From Desulfobacteraceae bacterium (GTDB lineage Bacteria > Desulfobacterota > Desulfobacteria > Desulfobacterales > JAABPS01): 6,677 nucleotides of DNA. The stretch lies in assembly GCA_011391835.1 (NCBI GenBank), contig JAABPS010000155.1, positions 1-6,677 on the forward strand. Reading direction: 5' to 3'. The number at the start of each line of letters is the position of its first letter. Position 1 is the stretch's first letter. The notes below the pieces were generated by a model. The model had not been told where the DNA came from and searched no databases. It saw only the letters and a program-made list of their open reading frames with translations. Of this stretch, positions 1 to 5,544 are shown in pieces. The position numbers and the translations under genes are program-made.

Positions 1-2
1 CA

Positions 3-21
3 ATAACAGATCATCTGTTAT
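3..21. repeat. Perfect palindrome just beyond the first receptor gene
   Basis: ATAACAGAT and ATCTGTTAT flank a single C, giving a 19-bp perfect inverted repeat. It begins 13 bases past the stop codon of the minus-strand receptor gene and could form an 8-bp stem with a three-base loop in that transcript. It may be a terminator stem or an operator of a gene outside the window. The bases that would show a T-run lie past the window edge, so the role is undecided. Confidence 0.5.
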
Positions 22-33
22 AAATAAAAGCCG

Positions 34-1326
34 TTATTTTTCACCCGGAAGCGGTTCAAGTATTACAGGATTTTCCTCCCGTGCCATCATAACATCTATC
101 CCCTTCTTTTCACCGACGATCTTCAACAGATCCCATTCGCCTTTCGATTCGCCTTTCGATTTTCCCTGAACGATGAATACCGAGCTGATTGCCTGATGAT
201 CCCAGCTCCTCCATTCCTCGGGATCTTTCAACAGAGTAAACTTGCGACCTTCGAGAGCTTTAATTACCTTTGCTGATTCAAAATCTCCCGCTTTTTCAAC
301 AGCGGCCACCCACTCGTGAATGGCAACCCATGCCGAAGCAGCTGCGCCGCCAGGCATTTTGTTATACCTTGCCTTGAAAGCATCAACAAATAGTTTTGTC
401 CCGGGGAAACGATTTCCCATGTCCCAGTACCAGTTTACCGTTGACAGTACCCCTTCCATTGCTTCAATACCTGCGCCATGAGCCATATTAAGTTCCATCA
501 GAGGAACAACTATCTGCATTTTCTTTTTCAACCCCATCTGATTGGCTTGTTTCAGGGCAGTAACCATATCGTTCCCGAATAAAATCATAACCAAAACATC
601 CGGTCCCATTTTTTGAGCGGCCATCAGTTCTTTTCTATAATCTTTACTGCCCAGTGGAACGCGTATGGCTCCTATGGTATCACATCCCGCAAGCTCGGTT
701 CTCCATTTCATTGATTCTTCCAGTGAATGACCCCACGTATAATCTGAAGTAATATAATAGAAAGTGGCATTCTTTTTAATTTTCCCGACAAGGTAAGGGG
801 CCAGTGTTTTTGCCGTCATCGCGGCATTGAAATACCATCTGAATGTATGTCGGTGTCCTTTCTGAACTTCCTGCCCCGATTTTAATTTGTCGTGGCCGGT
901 TGTTGCATTGGAATGGGTTAATGCAGCCATAAAAATAACTCCCAGTTCCTGGCAAACATCTCCCTGGGCTACTGCCTCGGCACTGCTTGAACCTCCTGTA
1001 ATTAAAACCGCGTTATTCTGGCGGATCATATCTATAGCGTTTTGCTTTGCAGTCGGGGCATCAGTTTTTGTATCTTTTATGACATATTCGATTTTTTTTC
1101 CAAGCACGCCGCCTTTCGCGTTTATCTGTTCAATGGCAAGTTTGTACGCCATTTCTTCATCTTTGCCCTGATCACTGTAAGATCCGGTGAGGGGTACGTT
1201 GAGGCCTATTACAACTTTATCTTCCTGACCCTTTAAAACCTGTCCGCTCGCGCTTTCGTTTACAAAAAAATGGAACGAAAAAAGGAGCATTAAGGTATTT
1301 ATAAGCAATATTCCTTTTCTTATCAT
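34..1326 (-). CDS. Periplasmic ABC-type substrate-binding protein (LivJ-like, type 1 fold)
   Basis: This 430-residue protein is a periplasmic ligand receptor of the branched-chain amino-acid family (Peripla_BP_6, type 1 fold). Residues 1-5 are a basic start, 6-22 a hydrophobic segment, and a signal-peptidase site is likely around 26-28 (ESASG), so it is exported. The mature domain opens with VVIGLNVPLTGSYSDQGKDE (38-57), followed by INAKGGVLGKKIEYVIKDT, the usual first-lobe pattern. The second lobe begins near residue 185 (ATFYYITSDYTWG). Its length is slightly above the usual 370-400 because of a lysine-rich C-terminal tail. The start is supported by an AGGAGG at 1332-1337, five bases upstream. 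It is divergent from a second receptor at 1599, and no permease or ATPase genes lie in the window, so it may serve a distant transporter or a sensor. The ligand cannot be read from the sequence; amino acid, amide or aromatic ligands are possible. Confidence 0.93.
   Translation of the reverse strand: MIRKGILLINTLMLLFSFHFFVNESASGQVLKGQEDKVVIGLNVPLTGSYSDQGKDEEMAYKLAIEQINAKGGVLGKKIEYVIKDTKTDAPTAKQNAIDMIRQNNAVLITGGSSSAEAVAQGDVCQELGVIFMAALTHSNATTGHDKLKSGQEVQKGHRHTFRWYFNAAMTAKTLAPYLVGKIKKNATFYYITSDYTWGHSLEESMKWRTELAGCDTIGAIRVPLGSKDYRKELMAAQKMGPDVLVMILFGNDMVTALKQANQMGLKKKMQIVVPLMELNMAHGAGIEAMEGVLSTVNWYWDMGNRFPGTKLFVDAFKARYNKMPGGAAASAWVAIHEWVAAVEKAGDFESAKVIKALEGRKFTLLKDPEEWRSWDHQAISSVFIVQGKSKGESKGEWDLLKIVGEKKGIDVMMAREENPVILEPLPGEK
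135..161. repeat. In-frame 12-bp tandem duplication inside the receptor gene
   Basis: The unit ATTCGCCTTTCG occurs twice back to back, plus three bases of a third copy. In the minus-strand gene it encodes the repeated tetrapeptide around GKSKGESKGE (residues 388-397), on the C-terminal side of the second lobe. The 12-bp period keeps the frame. It looks like a slippage duplication in a surface loop. Confidence 0.8.
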
Positions 1327-1386
1327 ATCAGCCTCCTGAGGTTATAAAATTTTACCCGAAATTCCTTTTCCGGCATATTTATATTT

Positions 1387-1414
1387 TTTATATCAGTTTT
1401 ATCAAAATTATCAA
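1387..1414 (-). promoter_or_regulatory. Probable sigma-70 promoter of the minus-strand receptor gene
   Basis: On the minus strand, TTGATA (1409-1414) and TATAAA (1387-1392) are separated by 16 bases. This would start transcription near position 1380 and give a leader of about 55 bases before the ATG at 1326. An overlapping alternative is TTGCTT with TGATAT at 17 bases. The region is very A+T-rich, so chance matches are likely. Confidence 0.4.
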
Positions 1415-1482
1415 GCAACATTTTAAAATTCTTAATATATTTTTTATCAGGCTCAAATTTGTCCCATTATCACTCATTTTTC

Positions 1483-1511
1483 TTGCAACCTGATAGAATT
1501 TATAATATATA
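1483..1511 (+). promoter_or_regulatory. Probable sigma-70 promoter of the plus-strand receptor gene
   Basis: TTGCAA (1483-1488) and TATATA (1506-1511) are separated by 17 bases. TATAAT at 1501-1506 overlaps but sits too close to TTGCAA. Initiation near 1518 would leave a leader of about 80 bases containing the 16-bp palindrome at 1531. A TATCAGG/CCTGATA pair (1445-1451 and 1489-1495) brackets the upstream side and could be a regulator site. Confidence 0.4.
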
Positions 1512-1530
1512 TTAAGTGCTAACATTAAAA

Positions 1531-1546
1531 GTTTGCTGCAGCAAAC
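1531..1546. promoter_or_regulatory. Perfect 16-bp palindrome, candidate operator
   Basis: GTTTGCTGCAGCAAAC is its own reverse complement. It lies about 20 bases after the predicted -10 element and 52 bases before the start codon of the plus-strand receptor. This position suits a dimeric repressor, or a small stem in the leader. No known regulator consensus is claimed. Confidence 0.45.
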
Positions 1547-1583
1547 CAGGGGATGTGCTTACAACTGCGGTTCAATGCTTTTT

Positions 1584-1590
1584 GAAAGGA
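1584..1590 (+). promoter_or_regulatory. Ribosome-binding site that fixes the start at 1599
   Basis: GAAAGGA lies eight bases before the ATG at 1599. The longer reading from TTG at 1533 would add 22 residues with two cysteines and no export signal, and would start inside the 16-bp palindrome. Starting at 1599 puts the hydrophobic signal segment directly at the N terminus. Confidence 0.75.
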
Positions 1591-1598
1591 TTATCCAT

Positions 1599-2804
1599 AT
1601 GAATAAACACCAATTTCAATTATCAAGATTTTTTACGTTAGTTGGACTGGTTTCATTCTTTCATCTCTCAGTATTTTTAATCCAGGCTTACGGCCAGACC
1701 GGTGTTACCGACACTGAAATTATCGTCGGACAGTCATGCGCTTTGAAAGGACCCGCGCAGGCTCTTGGAATGGGCATGAGAGACGGAGCACAGGCATATA
1801 TAAACTATGTAAACTCCATTGGTGGAATCAAAGGCAAAAAAATTCGTCTCATAACTTATGATGACGGTTATGAACCGAACAATTGCGCTGCAAATACAAA
1901 AAAACTTATTGATAATGATAATGTCTTCCTTCTCTTCGGGTATGTAGGGACGCCGACGTCTGCTGCCGCGGTTCCCATAGCAACAGAAAAACAGGTACCG
2001 TTTTTTGGCCCGTTCACGGGCGCTGAATTATTGAGGACTCCTGTAAACCGCCAGGTATTTAATATACGGGCAAGCTATTATCAGGAAACAGAAGCAATGG
2101 TCGAGCAATTGCTGTCTGTAAAAAACATTAAACGCATCTCGGTTTTTTACCAGAACGATTCATACGGGAAGGCGGGGCTCGATGGTGTTAAGAGAGCCCT
2201 TGCGAGACGTGATCTCGAGATTTTAAACGAAGCCAACTACCCCAGAAATACGCTAGAGGTAGAAACGGCAGTTAAGGATATGCTGAAAACCAACCCCGGC
2301 GCCATAATAATGGTCGGAGCCTACGCGCCGTGTGCTAAATTCATATCCGAAATGAGGAAGCAGGGAAGCAAGGCTCTTTTTCTTAACGTGTCTTTTGTCG
2401 GATCCGATGCCATGGGGCAGATACTGCAAAATGATGGTCTCGGCGTTGTCGTTACGCAGGTTGTACCTTTTCCGTTCTTCAAGAAAATCCCGGTTGTCGG
2501 AGAGTATCACCGTCTGCTAAAGCAGTTCACGCCCGGGGTTGAACCTAATTTCATGGGCATGGAAGGATTCATAGCCGCAAAGGCTTTGTGTAAGATACTG
2601 GCTGAATCACCTGAACCACTTACTCGCAAAGGTTTTATCGATACAGCGGAGAAACAGGTAAATGCGGACCTGGGAGGTTTCACCATCTCCTTCTCCTCTG
2701 ACAATCACCAGGGTTCGAATCTTGTCTCTTTTACACAGGTTGCTCCCGGCGGTTTTATCAGTCCGATGGTCAGTCTTAAAGATCTTTATGAGTACATAAA
2801 GTAG
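1599..2804 (+). CDS. Periplasmic ABC-type substrate-binding protein (second LivK-like receptor)
   Basis: The protein has 401 residues when read from the ATG with a good ribosome-binding site. Residues 1-10 are the polar start and 11-30 a hydrophobic export segment ending near IQAYGQ; the mature protein begins around residue 32. GVTDTEIIVGQSCALKGPAQ (35-54) and VNSIGGIKGKKIRLITYDDG (71-90) mark the type 1 periplasmic-binding fold. The segment FGYVGTPTS (113-121) followed by VPFFGPFTGAELLRTP is highly characteristic of a LivK-like subgroup. From memory, members of that subgroup often sit beside sensor or diguanylate cyclase genes, and not next to complete transporters. It shares the fold but not close sequence identity with the minus-strand receptor, so this is not a recent duplication. 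No membrane partner is encoded in the window. The ligand is unknown. Confidence 0.92.
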   Translation: MNKHQFQLSRFFTLVGLVSFFHLSVFLIQAYGQTGVTDTEIIVGQSCALKGPAQALGMGMRDGAQAYINYVNSIGGIKGKKIRLITYDDGYEPNNCAANTKKLIDNDNVFLLFGYVGTPTSAAAVPIATEKQVPFFGPFTGAELLRTPVNRQVFNIRASYYQETEAMVEQLLSVKNIKRISVFYQNDSYGKAGLDGVKRALARRDLEILNEANYPRNTLEVETAVKDMLKTNPGAIIMVGAYAPCAKFISEMRKQGSKALFLNVSFVGSDAMGQILQNDGLGVVVTQVVPFPFFKKIPVVGEYHRLLKQFTPGVEPNFMGMEGFIAAKALCKILAESPEPLTRKGFIDTAEKQVNADLGGFTISFSSDNHQGSNLVSFTQVAPGGFISPMVSLKDLYEYIK

Positions 2805-2833
2805 ACGTGAAAAAGGCTTTAATCAAAAGAATT

Positions 2834-2854
2834 CCTCGAAGCTCTGCTTCAGGG
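2834..2854. repeat. Short hairpin repeat, copy 1
   Basis: This 21-base sequence folds as a nine-base stem with a TCT loop (CCTCGAAGC / GCTTCAGGG), with one mismatch and one G-T pair. It matches copy 2 at 2945-2965 at 18 of 21 positions. It lies 30 bases after the stop codon of the plus-strand receptor and has no T-run behind it. Confidence 0.6.
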
Positions 2855-2942
2855 TAAGAATCCATAATTCAGATTCAACATGGTGGATTAAAATATCTTC
2901 AAAAATATTCTGACTTCTGACTACTGTATTCTGTATTCCAGA

Positions 2943-2980
2943 TACCTCGCAGCTCTGCTGCGGGGTAGTTTATTTTTCTC
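2943..2980 (+). terminator. Hairpin repeat copy 2 with T-rich tail, probable terminator
   Basis: TACCTCGCAGC, loop TCT, GCTGCGGGGTA forms an 11-bp stem with one G-T pair (2943-2967), followed by GTTTATTTTTCTC. This resembles a rho-independent terminator for plus-strand transcription from the receptor gene, whose stop is about 140 bases upstream. The minus strand lacks a T-run, so it would not end the converging CoA-transferase transcript the same way. A low-complexity stretch of TTCTGACT/TATTCTG-like units (about 2909-2940) precedes it, a pattern typical of intergenic repeats. Confidence 0.5.
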
Positions 2981-3010
2981 TCATAATCCGAATCCAGCGG
3001 CATAACCGGT

Positions 3011-4900
3011 TTATATCCGTTTGGGTTGAACTTTTTTGGCGTCTTCAAAATCCATCAGTATACGGATATCGCTCCCGCTGCTTTGTGATATTTTCGCATT
3101 CGGATATCTTTTCCGGAAGATATGAATCATAGCTGTGTTCTCCCTTAGTACTGTGGCGGAAAAACCCTTATAATCGTTTTCGCTTGCTATATTTTCCAGT
3201 ATTTCAAGCAGATATGATGCTATGCCCATTCCATGATAATCTTCCCTTACCACAAATGCCACCTCTGCCGTATCGGGTTCTTCCATTGCATATGAAGCAA
3301 TAGCTATAATCTCCTGATGCCCGCCTTTCTGGACAAGGCCTATAACCGACATATTCTTTCGATAATCGATTCTAGCCCACTGCTTCTGAATTACTTCATG
3401 GGAAAATATCTTCATTTTGTAAAAAAATCTGAGATAGATTGTTTTCTCCTGCAGAGAATAGAAAAAATTCCTGTAAGCGAATTCATCCGATGACAAGAGA
3501 GGTCTGAAATCAACGGTTTTCCCGTTTTTCAACTTAAAACTATATTTATACTCCTCCAGAAAGAGAAGATCATCCTGTATGGGTGTCAACTGATCTGAAA
3601 AAATATAATGTCTCTTCTTGGCGGTTTCTATGAGCTCTTCCCGGAATTTCGGGTGTGCGATCTGAGCCAGTTCAATCACCCTTTGATAAATGCTTTTTCC
3701 CTGCAGTTCGGCTATGCCGTATTCGGTTATGACAAAGTTAACATCTCCCCTCGTTGTTGCCACTCCCGCCCCTTCGCTCAGGTGTGAAACAATACGTGAT
3801 ATCCTGCCGTTCTGAGCGGTCGAAGGAAGAGCAATGATTGAAAAACCGCCTTTGGACATCGAGCTTCCCCGCAGGAAATCTACCTGGTCGCCGATACCGC
3901 TGTAAAAAAGATATCCCATCGAATCAGAGCAGACCTGTCCCGTTAGATCGACTTCAAGGGCCGAACTTATTGAAATCAGGTTATCGTTTCTGGCGATAAC
4001 GGTCGGATCATTAACAAATTCGGAAGACCGGAAATAGAAGGCCGGATTATTATCGACAAACCGGTAGAGCTTCTCCGATCCCATGCATAACGAGGCCACA
4101 ACTCTTCCCGGAAGAAGAGTCTTTTTTTTGTTTGTAATCACCTTCTTTTCAAACAGCGGCAGAAAGCCGTCCGTTATGAGCTGTGTGTGTATTCCAAGAT
4201 CTTTTTTATTTTCAAGATACTGCAGCACCGCATAAGGAAGATGACCGAAACCTATCTGCAGAGTCGAACCGTTGTCAACAAGCTGGGAAACATAATGCCC
4301 AATCCTTCGGGCGATTTCATCATCCTTTAATCCCGGGAGGGCTTCAACAAGCGGCTCTTCCTTAACAACAAGATAATCTATTTCATCCAGATGAACGAAG
4401 CTGTCACCCCATGTTCTGGGCATTTTAGGATTTACCTGGGCAATGACAAGATTGGCGTTCTCCATGCCTGATCTTGTAATATCAACAGAAACACCCAGGC
4501 TGCAGTATCCGTATTTGTCGGGCGGGCTCACCTGAATAAGTGCGGCGTCAAGGCCTATGCGCTGGCTTGAAAAAAGACGCGGAATCTGTGAAAGGTATGT
4601 GGGGATATAATCTATCTTTCCTTCAAAGGCAGCCTTTCGCATCGTACTGCTTATAAAAAAAAGCTTGAGGGAAAAACGTCTTGTAAATGACGGATTATCG
4701 ATATACTCGGCAAGTGTTGACGACAGCATCTGATAAACCATTACATCCTGAAGCCTTGTGTCCTTGACCATTGACCTTATCAAATGCTGGGGCTCACCAC
4801 AGCCGGTCCCTATAAAAATACGACTTCCTCTTCTAATTTTTGAAATAGCTTCTTCCGCGGAAACAATTTTATCCGAACAATTTACATTTAAATCCATCAT
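3011..4900 (-). CDS. Class I CoA-transferase fused to a C-terminal GNAT acetyltransferase domain
   Basis: This 629-residue cytoplasmic protein joins two enzymes. Residues about 10-430 are a class I CoA-transferase of the acetyl-CoA hydrolase/4-hydroxybutyrate CoA-transferase family: GSTLQIGFGHLP (211-222), then SALEVDLTGQVCSDS (313-327) with E316 as the expected catalytic glutamate, SGIGDQVDFLRG (334-345), GGFSIIALPSTAQNG (351-365), and TTRGDVNFVITEYGIAEL (382-399). Such enzymes move CoA between acyl groups by way of a glutamyl-CoA thioester. Residues about 460-615 are a GNAT domain with VDFRPLLSSDE (463-473), TIYLRFF, and the acetyl-CoA loop VREDYHGMGIASYLLEIL (551-568). These resemble the acetyltransferase domain of Pat/YfiQ-type protein lysine acetyltransferases. 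Stand-alone transferases of this family are about 430-450 residues, so the extra length is the GNAT. The gene converges on the plus-strand receptor and has no operon partner in view. The acyl substrate and acetylation target are unknown. Confidence 0.93.
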   Translation of the reverse strand: MMDLNVNCSDKIVSAEEAISKIRRGSRIFIGTGCGEPQHLIRSMVKDTRLQDVMVYQMLSSTLAEYIDNPSFTRRFSLKLFFISSTMRKAAFEGKIDYIPTYLSQIPRLFSSQRIGLDAALIQVSPPDKYGYCSLGVSVDITRSGMENANLVIAQVNPKMPRTWGDSFVHLDEIDYLVVKEEPLVEALPGLKDDEIARRIGHYVSQLVDNGSTLQIGFGHLPYAVLQYLENKKDLGIHTQLITDGFLPLFEKKVITNKKKTLLPGRVVASLCMGSEKLYRFVDNNPAFYFRSSEFVNDPTVIARNDNLISISSALEVDLTGQVCSDSMGYLFYSGIGDQVDFLRGSSMSKGGFSIIALPSTAQNGRISRIVSHLSEGAGVATTRGDVNFVITEYGIAELQGKSIYQRVIELAQIAHPKFREELIETAKKRHYIFSDQLTPIQDDLLFLEEYKYSFKLKNGKTVDFRPLLSSDEFAYRNFFYSLQEKTIYLRFFYKMKIFSHEVIQKQWARIDYRKNMSVIGLVQKGGHQEIIAIASYAMEEPDTAEVAFVVREDYHGMGIASYLLEILENIASENDYKGFSATVLRENTAMIHIFRKRYPNAKISQSSGSDIRILMDFEDAKKVQPKRI

Positions 4901-4904
4901 GATG

Positions 4905-4912
4905 CTCCTCTT
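4905..4912 (-). promoter_or_regulatory. Ribosome-binding site of the CoA-transferase/GNAT gene
   Basis: On the minus strand AAGAGGAG precedes two adjacent ATG codons. It is four bases from the ATG at 4900 and seven from the ATG at 4897. The second spacing is closer to ideal, so the protein may begin at the second methionine (628 residues). The site directly abuts the inverted repeat at 4913-4965. Confidence 0.7.
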
Positions 4913-4965
4913 AGGAACCGTTACGAAATAACTTCTACTTTTTTATCCTTTTCGTTACGGTTCCT
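4913..4965. repeat. Inverted repeat in the leader of the CoA-transferase/GNAT gene
   Basis: AGGAACCGTTACGAAA (4913-4928) and TTTCGTTACGGTTCCT (4950-4965) pair over 16 bases with one internal mismatch and a 21-base loop. In the minus-strand transcript the stem ends exactly where the AAGAGGAG ribosome-binding site begins. It could be a leader hairpin affecting translation or stability, an operator, or a small dispersed repeat. There is no T-run after it on the coding strand, so it is not a standard terminator of that transcript. Confidence 0.65.
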
Positions 4966-5038
4966 GATGCCGGTCAGGGCATTCCAGTGTCTAAGTTTAT
5001 TTTTAAACGACGGCTTACCTTTGCATAACTATTGCGAA

Positions 5039-5283
5039 GGCACAGCAGGGGGTATGTGCCGATTTATGTTCTGACGGACAATTTGTCCGAAATCTATCAA
5101 CGCCTCCTGATAGTCAATATGGGATCATACAGGCGGATACGATCTAAGGCTTCGTGACTATTGATCTTCCGTGGCTGTATGAAACTGATGGACGTCCGCC
5201 AAAGGCCTCTGGCGGACCGCCGTCATAGAAAAGTAAAGCCATAATTCCGTCAGAACAAATCGGCGCATATCCCCTACTATGCC
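5039..5283. repeat. 245-bp element with long imperfect inverted arms and nested stems
   Basis: The left arm 5039-5078 and the reverse complement of the right arm 5246-5283 agree at 34 of 38 aligned bases, with one two-base gap. Both contain GCCGATTT and GTTCTGACGGA. Inside are further exact pairs: CGGACAA/TTGTCCG (5075-5089), CTATCA/TGATAG (5094-5113), TCATACAG/CTGTATGA (5125-5132 with 5175-5182), and GTCCGCCA/TGGCGGAC (5194-5217). There is no reading frame of note. A MITE, a decayed insertion sequence or a structured RNA would each fit. I see no clear target-site duplication and do not recognise a family. Confidence 0.6.
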
Positions 5284-5348
5284 TCATATGATTCTATCAT
5301 TATTCAAAGCTCCCTATTTTTTGAAAAATTTTAAATATACCTCTTATT

Positions 5349-5529
5349 TAGTGTCTATCCGGAAACAAATTAAAGACACTATAACGTTTCCAATTCGGAA
5401 ATCGGCAATTTTGGGCAAGCTCAAGTAAATCAAGGGATTGCGCGGAGACGTAAATATAGTACGTCGCACAAGAAATCCCGCAGATTGACACAGAGATCGC
5501 TCAAAAGGGCCATTTCCGGATGGAAACTA
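5349..5529. mobile_element. MITE-like element bounded by TA, with terminal inverted repeats
   Basis: GTGTCTATCCGGAAA (5351-5365) and the reverse complement of the right end (5513-5527), GTTTCCATCCGGAAA, match at 13 of 15 bases. Each is flanked on the outside by TA (5349-5350 and 5528-5529), as expected for insertion into a TA target by an IS630/Tc1-mariner-type transposase. It encodes no transposase. A central hairpin at 5434-5479 pairs GGGATT with AATCCC and GACGTA with TACGTC. A second stem at the left end pairs AGTGTCT with AGACACT (5350-5380). Similar hairpin repeats seem familiar from Desulfobacterota intergenic DNA, but this is from memory. Confidence 0.6.
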
Positions 5530-5532
5530 TTT

Positions 5533-5538
5533 AAGGAG
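5533..5538 (+). promoter_or_regulatory. Ribosome-binding site that fixes the GTG start at 5545
   Basis: AAGGAG lies six bases before GTG at 5545. It begins four bases after the right end of the MITE-like element. This argues against a longer reading from TTG at 5485, which would place the first 15 codons inside the element. Confidence 0.75.
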
Positions 5539-5544
5539 CATATT

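Larger units (their letters stand above)
4901..5544. other. 644-base intergenic region made mostly of inverted-repeat elements
   Basis: This gap between the divergent transferase and YkgJ-type genes has no convincing reading frame on either strand. It contains three structured units, listed separately, at 4913-4965, 5039-5283 and 5349-5529. The linkers are 4966-5038, which includes a small GTTTA/TAAAC stem at 4995-5008, and 5284-5348, which is A+T-rich and could hold promoter sequence. No clear promoter could be assigned to either gene. Confidence 0.8.

Noticed and set aside
887..1236. Plus-strand reading frames inside the first receptor gene
   Set aside because: They are antisense to a well-supported coding region, lack ribosome-binding sites and show no family pattern.
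1533..1598. TTG start that would lengthen the second receptor by 22 residues
   Set aside because: It begins within the 16-bp palindrome, has no ribosome-binding site, and would put non-signal sequence before the export segment; ATG 1599 has GAAAGGA eight bases upstream.
1327..1598. Sigma-54 promoter in the divergent control region
   Set aside because: No TGGC-N8-TTGC-type pair with correct GG/GC spacing was found on either strand.
2905..2942. CRISPR-like repetition in the TTCTGACT-rich stretch
   Set aside because: The units are only 7-9 bases, degenerate and without spacers, so this is low-complexity DNA.
5039..5283. Integron attC site
   Set aside because: The size and inverted arms suggested it, but the required RYYYAAC and GTTRRRY core sites are not at the ends and no cassette array is present.
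5485..5514. TTGACA as the -35 element of a promoter for the YkgJ-type gene
   Set aside because: The hexamer is perfect, but no acceptable -10 hexamer is found 16-18 bases downstream, so it is not listed as a promoter.
5485..5544. TTG start for the YkgJ-type protein
   Set aside because: Most of the extra 20 codons lie inside the MITE-like element, and GTG 5545 has an AAGGAG at good spacing.
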